From the NCBI GenBank assembly GCA_023264755.1, contig JAHFVB010000224.1, positions 1 to 7,938 of the forward strand: 7,938 nucleotides of DNA, read 5' to 3'. The notes beneath the pieces are model-generated. The model did no database searches. It was not told where the DNA came from and was given only the letters and a program-made list of their open reading frames with translations. This document shows, piece by piece, positions 6,394 through 7,938 of this stretch; within the stretch, counting starts at the first letter, position 1; each line of letters starts with the position of its first letter. Position numbers and translations under genes: made by a program. This DNA comes from Mycobacterium sp. Lineage in GTDB: Bacteria; Actinomycetota; Actinomycetes; Mycobacteriales; Mycobacteriaceae.

Positions 6394-6875
6394 CTTGGTT
6401 GCCGGTCGCGTTGCCACCCTGCTGCAGAACTCGCCGAAAACTCCCCGACTTCTACACAGTGGCTGCCGACTCCGCAGACTCACGACCCTCGAGCAGATCT
6501 CGACGGGGCTGGCGGCTCGGTTGCCCGCCCGCCGCGCCACCCTGCCGCAGAACTCGCCGAAAACCCGCCGACTTCTACACAGTGGCTGCCGACTCCGCAG
6601 ACTCACGACCCTCCTGCAGATCTCGACGGGGCTGGTGGCTCGGTTGCCCGCCCGCCGCGCCACCCTGCCGCAGAACCCGCCGAAAACCCGCCGACTTCTA
6701 CACAGTGGCTGCCGATTCCGCGGACTTACGACCGTCGCGCAGATCTCGACGGGGCTGGTGGCTCGGTTGCCCGCCCGCCGCGCCACCCTGCCGCAGAACC
6801 CGCCGAAGACTCCCCGACTTCTACACATTGGTCGCGGACTCCGCGGACTCACGACCGTCGCGCAGATCTCGACGG
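6394..6875. repeat. Tandem array of a 123-bp unit, nearly four copies
   Basis: Units anchored on GCAGAAC start at 6424, 6547, 6670 and 6793, exactly 123 bp apart. About 30 bp of a diverged copy precedes the first (6394-6423, with one base deleted), and the last stops matching at 6875. By my count neighbouring units differ at 5 (first/second), 7 (second/third) and 9 of 83 (third/fourth) positions, so the copy at the gene end is most diverged. Each unit contains three GCAGA words and a GGTGGC/GCCACC inverted pair (GGCGGC in the first copy). There is no alternation of constant repeat and variable spacer, so this is not CRISPR. The array fills the gap between the AbiEi/DUF559-type gene and the holin-like gene. 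I do not recognise it. Confidence 0.93.
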
Positions 6876-7718
6876 CGGCGGCGTCCAGCCGCGACGGGCG
6901 AAGGCCTCGCGTGCGCGGTGGAGGATGAACTGCGGACTGTGTTCCGCGACCACCAGAATGTCGATCCAGCCCTGGCCGGCGACGAGCTCCGCTCGCCCGA
7001 TGTCCTGCACGTACTGACGGCGGTCAGCGCTGTGGTGTGCCCCCTCATAGTCAAACCCGACCATGGGCTCGTCGTAACCCATGTCGAGGGATGCTTCGCC
7101 GCGCCCGTCGCTGACCCTGATCTGAGTGCGTGGGGTGGGCAGTCCCGCGTCAACGAGTAGCAGGCGCAGCCACGTCTCCCTTGGCGATTGCGCTCCCGCA
7201 TTCATCAACGCCAAGGCTTCGCGAGCTCGTCGCACCCCCCGGCCGCCGCGATAACGGCCCGCAAGCTCCAGGACGGGCTGCTGGGTGAGGCCGGTCGCTG
7301 CCGACAAGGCATCCAGTTGGCCAACGGCCGCGTCGCGAGAGAGGAAGCGACCCAGGTCGAGCGCCGTCCGCTCGGGTGTGGTGACCGGAAGCCCACCCAC
7401 ACAGGTGATTTCGTCTGCGGCGATGCGCTCCTCCCGCACGATGATTCCGGCCCGTGGACGGGTGTGTTCGGCCAGCACTTCGATCGGCGTCGACGCATCC
7501 ACCCACTTGGCTCCGTGGAGCGCCGCGGCGGCGCGCCCTGCGATGATGCCGCGTCGACCGGTCCATAACCACGCCGCTTCGGCGTTGACCGCAACCGTGC
7601 GCTCGATCCCGTTGCGCAGGTATACCCGTGGAAGCACCGCTTGGTAGTTCCAGCGCAAGCGCCCGCGAGACACGGTGCCATCGCGGATAGCGTCGGACCC
7701 GATGACGAGTTCACTCAT
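6849..7718 (-). CDS. AbiEi-like winged-helix plus DUF559 (Vsr-fold) protein
   Basis: The protein is 289 residues from ATG 7718. The N-terminal part (GSDAIRDGTVSRGRLRWNY, then AVLPRVYLRNG) resembles the winged-helix region of AbiEi-type antitoxins. The C-terminal part has the DUF559/Vsr-like nuclease pattern: SPRETWLRLLL (E181), SLDMGY (D212), VGFDYEGAHH (D223, E225, H228) and YVQDIGRAELVAGQGWIDILVVAEH. This combination is a large paralogous family in mycobacteria; its role is unproven, although both parts suggest DNA-linked or defence functions. Most relatives I recall read EYDG where this has DYEG. Family members usually end near ARRGW; here a short tail follows whose last eight residues and stop lie in the 123-bp repeat. 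GTG 7763 is an alternative start, but its GGAGG directly abuts the codon. No separate toxin gene is adjacent. Confidence 0.82.
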   Translation of the reverse strand: MSELVIGSDAIRDGTVSRGRLRWNYQAVLPRVYLRNGIERTVAVNAEAAWLWTGRRGIIAGRAAAALHGAKWVDASTPIEVLAEHTRPRAGIIVREERIAADEITCVGGLPVTTPERTALDLGRFLSRDAAVGQLDALSAATGLTQQPVLELAGRYRGGRGVRRAREALALMNAGAQSPRETWLRLLLVDAGLPTPRTQIRVSDGRGEASLDMGYDEPMVGFDYEGAHHSADRRQYVQDIGRAELVAGQGWIDILVVAEHSPQFILHRAREAFARRGWTPPPSRSARRS

Positions 7719-7781
7719 ATCGGGATGTTCAGTACTGGGTACGACAAGACGCGTCGAGTTCACCCTCCATCGGCAGCTTCC

Positions 7782-7790
7782 TGTGGATAA
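7782..7790 (-). promoter_or_regulatory. Perfect DnaA-box match
   Basis: Read on the minus strand, the site is TTATCCACA, the E. coli consensus DnaA box; the usual mycobacterial form is TTGTCCACA. It lies between the start of the AbiEi/DUF559-type gene and the 70-bp repeats. A single site may be chance or a regulatory titration site; there are no clustered boxes or AT-rich tract to indicate an origin. Confidence 0.3.
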
Positions 7791-7803
7791 CGTCGACGGC
7801 CCG

Positions 7804-7938
7804 AGCGCAGAACTCGCGAGCCAACCCTCGACATCTGCCAGACGGTCGCGATCGACGGGCCAACCACAGCCCTAGCGCAGAACTCGCGAGCCAACCCTCG
7901 ACATCTGCCAGACGGTCGCGATCGACGGGCCAACCACA
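7804..7938. repeat. Tandem direct repeat, 70-bp unit, reaching the window edge
   Basis: A unit beginning AGCGCAGAACTCGCGAG occurs at 7804-7873 and again at 7874-7938. All 65 bases visible in the second copy are identical to the first; the window then ends, so the array may continue. Perfect identity implies recent duplication or ongoing copying. The unit has two internal GCCAACC words. It lies upstream of the AbiEi/DUF559-type gene in a stretch (7764-7938) without a recognisable gene. Confidence 0.93.

Noticed and set aside
6352..6852. Leftward 166-residue frame of repeated PVEIC/FGxFCGRVARRAGNR units
   Set aside because: It lies almost wholly in the tandem repeat, is very rich in Arg and Cys, and no clear ribosome site supports it. 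Repeat periodicity explains the open frame, though peptide evidence could revive it.
6394..6875. CRISPR array
   Set aside because: The whole 123-bp unit is conserved; there are no unique spacers between short repeats and no cas genes.
6228..7160. Long rightward frames through the 123-bp array (up to 310 residues, with 41-residue repeats)
   Set aside because: All three rightward frames stay open because the unit is GC-rich and a multiple of three. They run antisense through the convincing holin-like and AbiEi/DUF559-type genes and have no family resemblance or clear start signal.
7764..7938. Replication origin from the DnaA box plus direct repeats
   Set aside because: Only one box, no AT-rich unwinding tract and no dnaA/dnaN or replication initiator gene nearby.
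1..7938. tRNA, rRNA or insertion sequence
   Set aside because: No tRNA-like cloverleaf, rRNA segment or transposase was recognised by eye on either strand.

Overview
The window is GC-rich, densely coded DNA with frequent GTG/TTG starts, 4-base gene overlaps and probable leaderless starts. The Ku protein, the holin-like membrane protein and the AbiEi/DUF559-type protein all look mycobacterial, so a Mycolicibacterium-like actinobacterium is the best guess. This is inferred from protein character; no search was run.

Left block (1-4168): a polyol-use locus. A SorC/DeoR-type sugar-sensing repressor, cut by the left edge, is read leftward. Diverging from it is a tight three-gene operon: a zinc-type sorbitol/polyol dehydrogenase, a mannitol 2-dehydrogenase-family enzyme and a PfkB-family kinase, joined by two GTGA overlaps. 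The most economical reading is that hexitols are oxidised to fructose, which is then phosphorylated to enter glycolysis. The divergent spacer holds a perfect 14-bp palindrome, a related half-site and candidate promoters for both directions. No transporter is in the window.

Middle block (4198-5988): the NHEJ end-binding protein Ku with a lysine/alanine/proline-rich tail, then an alpha-helical protein of unknown function, then a small RDD membrane protein. The last two look like the two halves of a protein that is a single chain in other actinobacteria. A leftward four-helix holin-like membrane protein overlaps the RDD gene tail-to-tail by 20 bp.

Right block (6356-7938): an AbiEi-like/DUF559 (Vsr-fold) protein read leftward and flanked by two tandem repeats. 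Downstream of it is an array of nearly four 123-bp units (6394-6875), and the gene's last eight codons and stop lie inside the array. Upstream are two copies of a 70-bp unit (7804-7938) that reach the window edge. The two repeat types share a 12-base word and look distantly related. This repeat-flanked gene is the least explained part of the window. Nothing seen amounts to a complete new system; the repeats and their relation to the gene end are the best lead.
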